This document shows positions 1 through 10,680 of a stretch of 64,000 nucleotides of DNA, piece by piece. The notes beneath the pieces are model-generated. The model made no database searches. It saw only the letters and a program-made list of their open reading frames with translations, and was not told the origin of the DNA. Source of the stretch: Lyticum sinuosum (GTDB lineage: Bacteria > Pseudomonadota > Alphaproteobacteria > Rickettsiales > Midichloriaceae); NCBI RefSeq assembly GCF_034471385.1, contig NZ_JARGYU010000001.1, positions 412,984-476,983 on the forward strand. Direction: 5' to 3'. Position 1 is the first letter of the stretch. The number at the start of each line of letters is the position of its first letter. The position numbers and the translations under genes were made by a program.

Positions 1-20
1 ATTAAATAATTATTTTAAGT

Positions 21-3000
21 ATGACAATTGTTCTGCAACAAAACATTAATAATCCTGTTTTAGATAACAAAAAACATTTACTTTATCCAAGAAAATTTTT
101 TAATAGAGCATTTAATATTGGGGAAATTGATGAGATTCCATATTTAATTGCAATGCAAATGAAATCATATAATGATTTTTTGCAAAGAAATATACCCCAA
201 AATGAAAGAAAAAACATAGGAATTGAATCAATATTTCAACAAGTCTTCCCAGTTGTTAATGAAACAACAACTATAGAATATATGGGATATGAGATGGGAG
301 ATCCAAAATATGATCCATATGAATGTCAACAAAGAGGAGTTGATTATTCTGCTTCGTTAAAAGTTATGTTGAGAATGATAATATGGTCAATTGATGAAAA
401 TGGGAATAAAGAAGTTGATAGTATAAAAGAACAAGTCGTATATATGGGTGATATCCCTTTAATGACAGATAGTGGCACTTTTGTTATTAATGGCTCACAA
501 AGAGTGATAGTTTCTCAAATGCATAGATCTCCAGGTGTTTTTATATTTAAAGATAATGGTAGGAGCAATTCATTGGGAAAATATATATATTCTGCTCGTA
601 TTATTCCTTATCATGGTTCATGGCTTGATATGGAATATGATGCAAAAGATCATATGTATTTTAGAATTGATAAAAAGAAAAAAATCCTTTTGAGTACATT
701 ATTGTATGCTTTAGGGTTATCAAGAGAAGAAATTTTTAAAACATTCTATGAAATTAAAGAGTATACTTATCATGATGGTCATTGGATAAGTAATTTTGAT
801 ATACTTGATTTTGCTGGGATGAAAGTAAATAAAGAAATTATTAGTTATGATAATGAAGTTTTAGTAGGAGATAATACTAGAATAACTCCTGGAATTATTA
901 ATAAGTTAAAGAAAAAAGTAGGATGTAAATATTATGCATCAGAGGATGAAATATTAGGAAGATATTTTGCAGATAATATTACAATTAATATAGAAGATAA
1001 TAATGATATATTTATTCAATCTGGTGATCTTATAACAAAAGATCTTTTAGATTATATTAAGAATCGTGATGGAAAAATATCAGTTCTAATGATGGGGGGG
1101 ATAAAAACAGGTGATTATTTACGTACTACTGTTTTAGCAGATAAAAATACTAATAGGGAAGAAGCTCTTGTTGAAATATATAGGATACTTCGCCCAGGAG
1201 AACAGTTTTCTTTAGAAGTTGCTGAGAAATCTTGGTATTCAACATTCTTTGATCCAGCTAAATATAATCTATCAGCGATAGGTCGTATGAAAATGAATCT
1301 TTGTCATGGAGTTAACATTTCAGAAGATGTAAAAGTATTAAGAAATGAAGATATTATAGAAGTTATTAAAAATTTACTTGCAATCAGAGATGGAAATGGA
1401 GAGGTAGATGATATAGATAGTCTTTCTAATAGACGTATAAGAGCAGTTGGAGAATCAATAGAAAATTTATTTAGATCATGTTTATCACGAAATGTTCGTT
1501 CTATAATTGAAAAAGCATCGGATTCTACAGTGCTGCATTATTTTGTTAATCCAAGGCTTTTAGGTGGTGTTATTCATGAATTTTTTAGTACTTCCCCATT
1601 ATCACAATTTGTAGATCAAACAAATTTACTATCTGAAATCACACATAGTAGAAGAATATCAGCATTAGGACCTGGAGGATTAGACAGAAATAGAGCTGGT
1701 TTTGAAGCTAGAGATGTCCATTCATCGCATTATAATCGTATGTGTCCTATTGAAACACCAGAAGGGCCAAATGTAGGATTAATAAATTCTCTAGCTATGT
1801 ATGCTAGAATTAATAAATATGGTTTTATTGAAACTCCATATATTAAAGTAGATAATGGAAAAATCACAGGAGAAATACATTATTTATCTTCAATAGAAGA
1901 GCAAAAATATATGATATGTGCATCAAATGTTGAAAGAGATAAAAATGCATATATTTTAGAAAAAAGAGTGATGTGCCGTAAAGACGGTGATTTTATATCT
2001 GTTCCTATAGAAGAAGTATCTTATATTGATCTTACTGCAACACAAATTGTTTCTGTTGCAGCGTCACTTATTCCATTCTTAGAACATGATGATGCAAATC
2101 GTGCTTTAATGGGAGCTAATATGCAAAGACAAGCTGTTCCATTAATAAGGCCACAAGCTCCTATAGTTGGTACTGGAACAGAATCTGTTGTTGCTAAAAA
2201 CTCTGGATCTGTAGTATTAGCTAAAGAAGATGGTATAGTTGAAAGTGTTGATGCAAATCGTATAGTAATTATTTCGTTAGATTCTAATATTGAATCTAAA
2301 ATCAAAATATATAATCTTAATAAATATCAAAAATCAAATCATAATACTCTTCTTAATCAAATACCTATTGTTAATGTTGGTGATTATATTAAAGCAGGTG
2401 ATGTTATTGCAGATGGTTCCTGTACTGAAAAAGGAGAGTTAGCATTAGGAAAAAATCTGTTAGTAGCATTTATGCCATGGAATGGATATAATTTTGAAGA
2501 TGCGATAGTTATTTCTGAAAGAATGGTGAAAGATGATGTTTTCACTTCAATACATATCCAACAATATGTTATTGAAGCAAGAGATACCAGACTTGGACAA
2601 GAAAAATTTACTCCTTTTATACCAAATGCATCTGCAAATTTGCTTAGTAATCTTGATGAAAGTGGAATAATAAGAATAGGAGCAAAGGTAAAAGGTGGAG
2701 ATTACTTAGTTGGTAAAGTTGCTCCAAAAGGAGAATCTCTATTAACTCCAGAGGAAAAATTACTCCAAGCAATATTTGGAGAAAAAGCAAGTGAAGTCAA
2801 AGATGCTTCTCTTAGAGTGCCACCTGGGGAGAGTGGTACTGTTATTGGGGTAAGAATTTTTACTAGAAAAGGGATAGAAAAAAATGAAAGGGCAATTCTG
2901 CTAGAAAGAGATGAAATAGAAAAATATAGTAGAGATTACGAAGATAAAATAAGAATTTTAACTGATTTTGTTAAAAATCAAGCTATTGAAATTTTTTTAG

Positions 3001-6000
3001 GAGAAAAATTAATCAAATTAAGAAAAAAAATACTAAAAAATTGCGTAATTGTTACAAAAAACTTAATTGAAAATTCTAAAATAGATGAAATTTTTGATTT
3101 TGTTTTTGAGAGTGAAGAATTAATGATTAAATTACAAAATTTAAATTCTTTTTACTATAATTATGCCCAGCAATTTAAAGAAGAATTTGATAAGAAAAAA
3201 GATAGAATCCAAAGTGGAGATGATATTCCACAAGGTGCTCTTCAAGTGATAAAAATCTTTATTGCAACAGAAAAAAGAATTCAAGCCGGTGATAAAATGG
3301 CAGGACGTCATGGAAACAAAGGAGTTGTTTCTAAAATTGTACCGATTGAAGATATGCCATTTTTGGAAGATGGAACTCCTATTGATATAGTTCTTAATCC
3401 TATAGGTGTTCCTTCAAGAATGAACATAGGACAAATCTTGGAAACTCATCTCGGATGGGCTTCATCTAATCTTGGTAAGAGAGTAAGAAAAATAATTGAT
3501 AATTATTATCAACAAAATGATCAAAAAATTTTAAACGATCTACGTGAAGAATTACTAAAAATATATAAAAATCAATATGATGAATTAAAAATTAATAAAA
3601 ATAATGATAAAATATGCAATGATTTAAAAACTTGTAGTGATTCTACATTACTAGAGGTTGGTGAATATTTAACAAATGGTATTCCTTTTGCTAGTCCTAT
3701 ATTCTCAGGTGCTACTGAAAATGATATCAATAACATTTTAAGTTATGTAGGATGTGATACTTCTGGACAAGTAAAACTAATAGATGGTCGCACTGGTGAA
3801 TATTTTGATAGACCAATAAGTATTGGCTATATATATATGCTTAAGCTTGATCATTTAGTTTATGATAAAATGCATATGAGATCAACTGGTCCATATGGAT
3901 TAGTTACACAACAACCATTGGGAGGTAGATCTCATTTTGGTGGACAGCGTTTTGGAGAGATGGAGTGTTGGGCATTAGAAGCATATGGTGCAGCATATAC
4001 ATTACACGAATTATCTACTATAAAATCAGATGATGTTGTTGGTAGAACAAAGATTTATGAAAAAATATGTAATAAAGAGGAAGGATATATTTCTCCTAGT
4101 TTACATGGGCCTGAGTCATTTCATGTAATGGTTATGGAATTAAGATCTTTATGTATAGATATTCAAGAAGTTTCTATTATTAATAATAGACTAATAGAAG
4201 ATATAGAAAACTCAGATAATCAAAATAATTTAACAAATGATCATATTTCTAATGCAGCAGCAATTGATCAAGATAATAATCAAACTCTCATTTCAGAAGA
4301 TGTAGATCATAAAAAATGTAACCGTCGTAGTATCAACATTATAGATCTTGAAAAAAATCCTGAAGATTTTGTAAAATCTAGAGATGCGATATCTATTTCT
4401 TTAGCTAGCCCAGAAACTATAGAAAAAATTTGGTCGCATGGTGAAGTAAAATTGCCTGATACTATTAATTATAGAACAGCTAAACCAGAAAGGGGTGGAA
4501 TGTTTTGTGCTGCTATATTTGGACCAATAAAAGACTATGAGTGCTTATGTGGCAAGTATAAGAGAATGAAATATAGAGGTATAATCTGTGAAAAATGTGG
4601 TGTTGAAGTAACAGTTTCTCAAAAAAGACGCAGGAGAATGGCACATATTAAATTAGCTTCTCCTGTTGTACATATATGGTTTTTACGCTCTTTACCTTCT
4701 AGAATTTCTACATTATTAGATATATCTCTTAAAGATGTAGAAAGAGTTCTTTATTTTAATGTATATATTGTTTCAAATCCTGGATTATCTCATTTTCAAT
4801 ATGGACAAATAATAAATGATGATGAATACCACAATGCTTTAAATCAATATGGAGAAGGAACATTTGAAGCAGGAATGGGTGCAAATATCATACGTAAAAT
4901 GCTTGAAGAATTTAATCTTCATGAAAATAGAACTATTTTAAGAGAAGAGCTCATTAATTGTAATTCTGAAATAAAAAGAAAGAAAATTGTTAGAAGATTA
5001 AGATTAATAGAAGATTTTATAGATTCTGGTGTAAAACCGGAATGGATGGTATTAACTGTACTTCCAGTTATTCCCCCTGATTTAAGACCTTTAGTTATGC
5101 TTGATGGTGGTAGATTTGCTACATCTGATCTCAATGAATTGTATCGTAGAGTTATAAATCGTAATAATAGGTTAAAAAGGTTATTAGAACTAAAAGCACC
5201 AGAAGTTATTGTACATAATGAAATGAGAATGTTACAGGAATCTGTAGATGCTTTGTTAGATAATGGAAGAAGAGGAAAGACTGTTACTACTACTAACAAA
5301 AGACCTTTAAAATCATTAGCAGATATGCTAAAAGGGAAGCAAGGAAGATTTAGACAAAATCTCTTAGGAAAAAGAGTTGATTACTCTGGAAGATCAGTGA
5401 TAATTGCAGGACCGCATTTAAAGTTGAATCAATGTGGACTTCCTAAAAAAATGGCACTAGAATTATTTAAACCTTTTGTTTATGCTAGACTTGAAAAGCG
5501 TCAAATAGCAATTACAATTAGTGCTGCAAAAAAAATAGTTGAAGCAGAAACTCCTGAAGTATGGGATATTTTAAGAGAAGTTACTAGAGAGCATCCTGTT
5601 TTACTAAATCGTGCTCCTACTTTACACAGATTGGGAATACAGGCATTCGAGCCTATTCTTATAGATGGTATGGCTATCCAACTTCATCCTTTAGTTTGTA
5701 CAGCATTTAATGCTGATTTTGATGGAGATCAGATGGCTGTTCATATACCACTTTCACCAGAAGCACAGAGTGAAGCTAGAATATTAATGGCATCAACTAA
5801 AAATATTTTATCTCCTGCAAATGGGAAGCCAATAATAGTGCCAAGTCAAGATATAATACAGGGTTTGTATTATTTAACTATAGAATTGCCTGGTCAAAAA
5901 GGTGAAGGAATGATATTTGCTAGTTTTGCAGAAGTTGAATATGCTGTATTTTTCAAATTATTAGATATTTCAGCAAGAATTAAATGTCGTTATAAGATTC

Positions 6001-8555
6001 TTGATCTAGATGGAAAGTATGTAACAAGATTAATAGAAACAACTGCTGGTAGATTAATTTTTGCTGAAGCTCTTCCAGAAAATTGCAAAATAAGATTCGA
6101 TCAGATAAACAAACAAATGAATAAGAAGGAAGTATCGAATTTGATAGAAAGTGTTTATAAAAATAGTGGGCAGAAAAATACTGTTAAATTTGCTGATAAT
6201 ATTATGCAATTAGGATTTAAATATGCTTGTAAATCTGGATTATCTTTTGGTAAAGATGATATGGTTGTTCCTCATACTAAAACAAAGCATGTTAATGATG
6301 CTAAAGAGGAAGTGAAGCAATATGAAATGCAATATTCGGATGGATTAATTACTTCTGGTGAAAGATATAACAAAGTTGTTGATACATGGTCTCGTTGTAC
6401 AGATTTAATAGGTTCAGATGTTTTGAAGTATATATCTTTAAACAAAAATGGTTATCCTATAAAAAATGTTTCAGAAATAAATAGTATATTTATGATGGCT
6501 GATTCTGGTGCTCGTGGGTCAGCAGCACAAATTAGACAGCTTGCTGGTATGAGAGGTCTTATGACTAAACCATCTGGGGAAATTATTGAAACTCCTATTG
6601 TATCTAATTTTAGAGAAGGACTTTCAGTTTATGAATATTTTAATTCTACACATGGTACTAGAAAAGGACTTGCAGATACTGCATTAAAAACTGCTAATTC
6701 TGGTTATCTTACCAGAAAATTAGTTGATGTATCACAAGATTGTATAGTTATTACAGATGATTGTAATACTGATAAATCAATAACTGTGGGGGTTGTAATG
6801 GAGAATGGAGAGATTGTTGTACCTCTTAGAGACCGGATATTAGGTAGAGTAGCTGCAATTGATATATATTATCCAATTCAAGATAAATTGGTAATAAAGA
6901 AGAATGAAGTTATAGATGAAAAAGTGATAGATATTTTAGAAGAAGCTGGAATAGATTCTATTAAAGTAAGATCTCCTATTATGTGTGATACAAAAGGTGG
7001 TATATGTGTGAAGTGTTATGGTCGTGATTTATCCAATGGGAAATTAGTAAAAATTGGAACTGCTGTTGGTATTATTGCAGCTCAGTCGATTGGGGAACCT
7101 GGAACACAGTTAACTATGAGAACCTTTCACATTGGTGGTGCTGCTCAAAAAGCTGTTTTACAATCTAGTGCAATTGCTGCTCATGGTGGTATTTTAAGAC
7201 TAAGTCATAAAAACATTGTTATTGATAGTAAAGAAAATAAAATTGTTATGAGTAGAAATTGTGAAGCTATTATTATAGATGAAAAGGGTTGCGAAATAAC
7301 ACGTTGTAAATTGCCATATGGATCAAGTCTTTTATTTGATGAATATGATAATATAAAAATTGGTGCAAAATTAGCAGAATGGGATCCATTTACAATTCCA
7401 GTAATAACAGAAAAAACTGGAATAATATCACTTGTTGATTTAATTAAAGATGTTTCTGTGAAAGAAGTAATCGATGAAGTTACAGGTATGACCAGCTATG
7501 TTGTTATGGATAGTAAAAGCTATAAGAAAACAGCTGGAGATCTTCATCCATCTATTGTTCTTCAAGATCAAGATGGAAAAGTATTGATTTTAGCTAATGG
7601 TATGGAGGCAAAATATCATTTACCTGTTAATGCAATATTAAGTGTAAAAGATAAAGATAATGTAAATGCTGGAGATATAATTGCACGTATACCAAAAGAA
7701 TCGTCAAAGAGTCGCGATATCACAGGAGGATTACCACGTGTGGTTGAAATGTTTGAGGCACGTTATCCTAAAGATCATTCTATTATTAGTGAAATAGATG
7801 GTTATGTTGAATTTACTAAAGATTATAAGTCAAAAAGACATATAATAATACGTTCTGATACTAATCCAGATCACTTTGTAGAATATTTTATTGCAAGAGG
7901 TCACAATATAACAGTTCAAGATGGAGATTATGTTAAAAGAGGTTATTTACTAATGGAAGGAAGTCCATCTCCTCATGAAATATTAAGAATTATGGGTGTT
8001 GAAGCCTTAACTCATCATATAGTAGAAGAAGTACAACAAGTATATCGCCTACAAGGTGTAAATATAAGTGATATACACATTGAAGTTATTGTTAAGCAAA
8101 TGTTACGTAAAGTAGAAATAACCCGCCCTAATGGTACAGTATTTTTAGAAGGTGAAAAAGTTGACAGAGAAGAATTTGAAGAAATAAATAGAAAAACTAT
8201 TGCTCTTGGGTACGAACCTGCAGAGTGTATGTGGGTTTTACAAGGAATTACTAAATCTTCTTTACAAACTAGCTCCTTCTTAGCAGCTGCATCTTTCCAA
8301 GAAACAACTAGAGTTATTACTAATGCTGCACTAGCAGGAAAGACAGATGAGTTACGTGGACTAAAAGAAAATGTTATTGTAGGAAAATTAGTCCCATCAG
8401 GATCAGGATATTGTTTTATGAAAGTAAAAGATCAAGCTTTAATACGTGATAGAGAAGTAAGAAAAAAATTAGAAGAGCAAATTAAAGATGAAAAATTGCA
8501 GGAGTCAATAGATAAATTAGAAAATGATAATGAGATCTCGGTTGCATCGTCTTAA
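21..8555 (+). CDS. rpoBC: Fused RNA polymerase beta/beta' subunit (RpoBC)
   Basis: A single open frame of 2844 residues encodes both large catalytic subunits of RNA polymerase. The beta part runs to about residue 1386 and ends after the conserved GGQRFGEMECWALEAYGA segment and the clamp-contacting C-terminus. A polar Asn/Asp-rich linker of about 60 residues (roughly 1390-1450) follows, with no stop or frameshift. The beta' part starts near residue 1452 and carries the N-terminal zinc cysteines (CLCGKYK and CEKCGVEV), the catalytic NADFDGDQMAVH motif at about 1895-1906, and the second zinc site (CDTKGGICVKCYGRD). Each half is close to normal length. The fusion is known in Wolbachia and Helicobacter. 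The ATG at 21 is the obvious start, with no Shine-Dalgarno before it; upstream genes (usually rplJ/rplL) lie outside the window. Confidence 0.97.
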   Translation: MTIVLQQNINNPVLDNKKHLLYPRKFFNRAFNIGEIDEIPYLIAMQMKSYNDFLQRNIPQNERKNIGIESIFQQVFPVVNETTTIEYMGYEMGDPKYDPYECQQRGVDYSASLKVMLRMIIWSIDENGNKEVDSIKEQVVYMGDIPLMTDSGTFVINGSQRVIVSQMHRSPGVFIFKDNGRSNSLGKYIYSARIIPYHGSWLDMEYDAKDHMYFRIDKKKKILLSTLLYALGLSREEIFKTFYEIKEYTYHDGHWISNFDILDFAGMKVNKEIISYDNEVLVGDNTRITPGIINKLKKKVGCKYYASEDEILGRYFADNITINIEDNNDIFIQSGDLITKDLLDYIKNRDGKISVLMMGGIKTGDYLRTTVLADKNTNREEALVEIYRILRPGEQFSLEVAEKSWYSTFFDPAKYNLSAIGRMKMNLCHGVNISEDVKVLRNEDIIEVIKNLLAIRDGNGEVDDIDSLSNRRIRAVGESIENLFRSCLSRNVRSIIEKASDSTVLHYFVNPRLLGGVIHEFFSTSPLSQFVDQTNLLSEITHSRRISALGPGGLDRNRAGFEARDVHSSHYNRMCPIETPEGPNVGLINSLAMYARINKYGFIETPYIKVDNGKITGEIHYLSSIEEQKYMICASNVERDKNAYILEKRVMCRKDGDFISVPIEEVSYIDLTATQIVSVAASLIPFLEHDDANRALMGANMQRQAVPLIRPQAPIVGTGTESVVAKNSGSVVLAKEDGIVESVDANRIVIISLDSNIESKIKIYNLNKYQKSNHNTLLNQIPIVNVGDYIKAGDVIADGSCTEKGELALGKNLLVAFMPWNGYNFEDAIVISERMVKDDVFTSIHIQQYVIEARDTRLGQEKFTPFIPNASANLLSNLDESGIIRIGAKVKGGDYLVGKVAPKGESLLTPEEKLLQAIFGEKASEVKDASLRVPPGESGTVIGVRIFTRKGIEKNERAILLERDEIEKYSRDYEDKIRILTDFVKNQAIEIFLGEKLIKLRKKILKNCVIVTKNLIENSKIDEIFDFVFESEELMIKLQNLNSFYYNYAQQFKEEFDKKKDRIQSGDDIPQGALQVIKIFIATEKRIQAGDKMAGRHGNKGVVSKIVPIEDMPFLEDGTPIDIVLNPIGVPSRMNIGQILETHLGWASSNLGKRVRKIIDNYYQQNDQKILNDLREELLKIYKNQYDELKINKNNDKICNDLKTCSDSTLLEVGEYLTNGIPFASPIFSGATENDINNILSYVGCDTSGQVKLIDGRTGEYFDRPISIGYIYMLKLDHLVYDKMHMRSTGPYGLVTQQPLGGRSHFGGQRFGEMECWALEAYGAAYTLHELSTIKSDDVVGRTKIYEKICNKEEGYISPSLHGPESFHVMVMELRSLCIDIQEVSIINNRLIEDIENSDNQNNLTNDHISNAAAIDQDNNQTLISEDVDHKKCNRRSINIIDLEKNPEDFVKSRDAISISLASPETIEKIWSHGEVKLPDTINYRTAKPERGGMFCAAIFGPIKDYECLCGKYKRMKYRGIICEKCGVEVTVSQKRRRRMAHIKLASPVVHIWFLRSLPSRISTLLDISLKDVERVLYFNVYIVSNPGLSHFQYGQIINDDEYHNALNQYGEGTFEAGMGANIIRKMLEEFNLHENRTILREELINCNSEIKRKKIVRRLRLIEDFIDSGVKPEWMVLTVLPVIPPDLRPLVMLDGGRFATSDLNELYRRVINRNNRLKRLLELKAPEVIVHNEMRMLQESVDALLDNGRRGKTVTTTNKRPLKSLADMLKGKQGRFRQNLLGKRVDYSGRSVIIAGPHLKLNQCGLPKKMALELFKPFVYARLEKRQIAITISAAKKIVEAETPEVWDILREVTREHPVLLNRAPTLHRLGIQAFEPILIDGMAIQLHPLVCTAFNADFDGDQMAVHIPLSPEAQSEARILMASTKNILSPANGKPIIVPSQDIIQGLYYLTIELPGQKGEGMIFASFAEVEYAVFFKLLDISARIKCRYKILDLDGKYVTRLIETTAGRLIFAEALPENCKIRFDQINKQMNKKEVSNLIESVYKNSGQKNTVKFADNIMQLGFKYACKSGLSFGKDDMVVPHTKTKHVNDAKEEVKQYEMQYSDGLITSGERYNKVVDTWSRCTDLIGSDVLKYISLNKNGYPIKNVSEINSIFMMADSGARGSAAQIRQLAGMRGLMTKPSGEIIETPIVSNFREGLSVYEYFNSTHGTRKGLADTALKTANSGYLTRKLVDVSQDCIVITDDCNTDKSITVGVVMENGEIVVPLRDRILGRVAAIDIYYPIQDKLVIKKNEVIDEKVIDILEEAGIDSIKVRSPIMCDTKGGICVKCYGRDLSNGKLVKIGTAVGIIAAQSIGEPGTQLTMRTFHIGGAAQKAVLQSSAIAAHGGILRLSHKNIVIDSKENKIVMSRNCEAIIIDEKGCEITRCKLPYGSSLLFDEYDNIKIGAKLAEWDPFTIPVITEKTGIISLVDLIKDVSVKEVIDEVTGMTSYVVMDSKSYKKTAGDLHPSIVLQDQDGKVLILANGMEAKYHLPVNAILSVKDKDNVNAGDIIARIPKESSKSRDITGGLPRVVEMFEARYPKDHSIISEIDGYVEFTKDYKSKRHIIIRSDTNPDHFVEYFIARGHNITVQDGDYVKRGYLLMEGSPSPHEILRIMGVEALTHHIVEEVQQVYRLQGVNISDIHIEVIVKQMLRKVEITRPNGTVFLEGEKVDREEFEEINRKTIALGYEPAECMWVLQGITKSSLQTSSFLAAASFQETTRVITNAALAGKTDELRGLKENVIVGKLVPSGSGYCFMKVKDQALIRDREVRKKLEEQIKDEKLQESIDKLENDNEISVASS

Positions 8556-8575
8556 GAATCACATTAAAAATTAAA

Positions 8576-8611
8576 AAGTGTAAAATTTATGGATATTATA
8601 GATTTACACTT
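8576..8611. terminator. Hairpin between convergent rpoBC and ribF
   Basis: A 9-bp perfect inverted repeat (arms 8576-8584 and 8603-8611, AAGTGTAAA/TTTACACTT) with an 18-nt loop lies just after the rpoBC stop and overlaps the last codons of ribF on the other strand. Its position between two convergent genes suggests a shared terminator, although no clean T-run follows on either side. Confidence 0.4.
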
Positions 8612-9756
8612 ATTAATTCAAAGTTAATTGGTATAATATTTTCTTTATATATATTCAATTTTATATGAAAAATACTAAATAAATAGTAAGTTATTTTTCT
8701 TATAAAAGAATGTATTATTTTAAATGTATTATTATTAATATATATTTGTATACTTTTATTACTATATTCTATATTTTTTGATTCTATTTTTACTAATGCA
8801 TTTTTGTCAATAATCAATCTAAAATTTTTTGTTAATAAAAATAATTTTAGTTTTTTTAATTTTTTTATAAAAAGTATAAAATATATTTTATATTTCTTTG
8901 AATTAATATTTTTAATAGGTGTTATTTCATATAATTTTATAAATTTGTAAAATAATTTGATTAAATCAATAGATATTTTACATCTGCAATATTTTATTTG
9001 AAAAAAAATCTTTTTTTTTAATAATACATAACCTATATTAATGAAATAATCTTTGTAATTAGGATTTCTAGATAAATAATCTAAATAAAAATTATATTTT
9101 CTTCCTAAAAATTTATTAACAGTTTTTATATCTCCATATTTTATATATTCTTTTATTTTAGAAGAAGAAATTATATTATTATTAATCTTAATACATGGTA
9201 TTGAATGATATTCAATATTATAAGTAGTCTGATTATACTGATTATATTGATCTATGTATTTTTTTAAAAAAACAGAATTTCCAGATTTATTTTTACCAAA
9301 ACAAAAATTTTCTCCTGTAGTGATTGAAATAACTCTATTACTAATAAGTATTTTGATAAAATCTTTTGCTCGAGTATTAGCTAGTTCTTCGTTAAAATCT
9401 AAAAACCATATTTCATCAATTCCTAATTTCGCAATAAATATAATTTTTTCTGATAAAGATATAATATTTTTATATTCTCGGTGAAAATTACTTTTAAATT
9501 CATTGGGATGTGGTAAAAAAGTAATAACCACAGATTTAATATAGTGATTATTAGATTTTTTATATTTTTTTTTAGATTTAGTGATGCAATAATTAATAAC
9601 AGATTTGTGTCCTAAATGAACACCATCAAAATTTCCAATAGCAACAGAATAATAGGAAAATTCATCTGATATATTATTTTGCAGATCAAATAGAGAAAAA
9701 AATTTGATTTTAAGGTTATTTTTAAAAATTTTCAGATTTAAGTCAATTTTATTCAT
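8596..9756 (-). CDS. ribF: RibF-like FAD synthetase with degenerate riboflavin-kinase half
   Basis: The N-terminal half (about residues 35-190) is an FMN adenylyltransferase domain of the RibF family. It has the nucleotidyltransferase signature GNFDGVHLGH (41-50), an LPHPNEFK segment (81-88) and the GENFCFGKNKSGN stretch (148-160) that matches the usual GxDFxFGxxxxG motif. This half makes FAD from FMN and ATP. The remaining ~190 residues should be the riboflavin kinase domain, but the LGxPTAN and related kinase motifs are absent and the sequence is Ile/Lys/Asn-rich. FMN would then have to come from elsewhere. The ORF is convergent with rpoBC. Family assignment is firm; loss of the kinase activity is inferred from missing motifs. 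Confidence 0.85.
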   Translation of the reverse strand: MNKIDLNLKIFKNNLKIKFFSLFDLQNNISDEFSYYSVAIGNFDGVHLGHKSVINYCITKSKKKYKKSNNHYIKSVVITFLPHPNEFKSNFHREYKNIISLSEKIIFIAKLGIDEIWFLDFNEELANTRAKDFIKILISNRVISITTGENFCFGKNKSGNSVFLKKYIDQYNQYNQTTYNIEYHSIPCIKINNNIISSSKIKEYIKYGDIKTVNKFLGRKYNFYLDYLSRNPNYKDYFINIGYVLLKKKIFFQIKYCRCKISIDLIKLFYKFIKLYEITPIKNINSKKYKIYFILFIKKLKKLKLFLLTKNFRLIIDKNALVKIESKNIEYSNKSIQIYINNNTFKIIHSFIRKITYYLFSIFHIKLNIYKENIIPINFELISVNL

Positions 9757-9816
9757 TTAAAATAAAAATTTAGTTAAATCTTAGATTTAATTACTAATTT
9801 TTTAAAATATCTAAAA

Positions 9817-10395
9817 TTATTTTTTTACTCTTTCAATATATTCACAACCTTCAATTTTAACAATAATTCTTTCACCAGATTCAATAAAAGGTGGCACCAT
9901 TATTCTAACTCCATTACTTAAAGTAGCAGGTTTATAAGATGCAGCAGCAGTTTGACCTTTAATAACAGTTTCACAATACTTTACAGTAGCAATAACTGTT
10001 GTAGGTAATTTAACAATTATAGGAGTATTATTATAAAATTCTACTATAATATTCATTTCCGGTTCAATAAATAATCTTTGTTGCTCATCTGTAATTAAAT
10101 CAATATTTAAATTAATTTGTTCAAAAGTATTATTATCCATAGCAACAAAAATCTTATTATTATTATCAGTATATAAAATTTGATAATCTTTTGGATTTAA
10201 AGCAGCTTTACTTATAGTTTCACTACTTCTGTAACGAATATTTATTTTTGTTCCATTTTTTATATCTTTCATTTCAACTTGCATATATGCACCTCCTTTC
10301 CCAGGTTGTGTATGCATAGTTTTTAATACTAGCCATAAACGATTATCATGATCTATTATATTTCCGATTCTTATATCATTTGCATTTATTTGCAT
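9817..10395 (-). CDS. efp: Translation elongation factor P
   Basis: The 192-residue product has the three-barrel EF-P layout: an N-terminal KOW-like domain starting with MQINANDIRIG, the loop HTQPGKGGAYMQV whose Lys33 is the position modified by lysylation in family members, and the C-terminal domain ending in VPPFIESGERI and YIERVKK. EF-P relieves ribosome stalling at polyproline. Neither epmA nor epmB is in the window, so the modification state is unknown. The gene is followed by ribF on the same strand (60-nt gap). Confidence 0.96.
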   Translation of the reverse strand: MQINANDIRIGNIIDHDNRLWLVLKTMHTQPGKGGAYMQVEMKDIKNGTKINIRYRSSETISKAALNPKDYQILYTDNNNKIFVAMDNNTFEQINLNIDLITDEQQRLFIEPEMNIIVEFYNNTPIIVKLPTTVIATVKYCETVIKGQTAAASYKPATLSNGVRIMVPPFIESGERIIVKIEGCEYIERVKK

Positions 10396-10680
10396 ATAAC
10401 AAGTTATTTTTTTATTTTATATTTATTTTAATTATGTTATTTTTATGAGATGATTGTTTTTGAGCATTAACTTTTTAATTTTTTTATAAGAATTAATTCC
10501 AATATTTTTTAATATCAACAAGTTTTTATAAAATTCTGTAAGAGTATAATGCAACAAATTCAATAACAAATAGTAAATCATTGCTATTTTCTGTCAATAT
10601 AAAATGCTTATAAAAATAGATAAAATATATTTATAACAAATTAATTCATAATATAATAATGTATTATTAAAAATAATAAA
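10396..10680. other. Spacer between divergent efp and desaturase
   Basis: These 285 nt separate divergently transcribed genes and must hold both promoters. The sequence is almost pure A/T with many TATAAT-like hexamers, so I cannot single out a promoter. No RNA gene, repeat or additional coding potential is visible. Confidence 0.5.

Noticed and set aside
2021..2305. Minus-strand open frame inside rpoBC
   Set aside because: It is a shadow of the conserved beta-subunit frame; the translated protein resembles nothing and codon use fits the plus strand only.
4919..5299. Second minus-strand frame inside rpoBC
   Set aside because: Lies opposite the conserved beta' core; no recognisable product. 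The same reasoning applies to frames opposite pnp (15492-15854), typA (45016-45357) and gmk (42696-42974).
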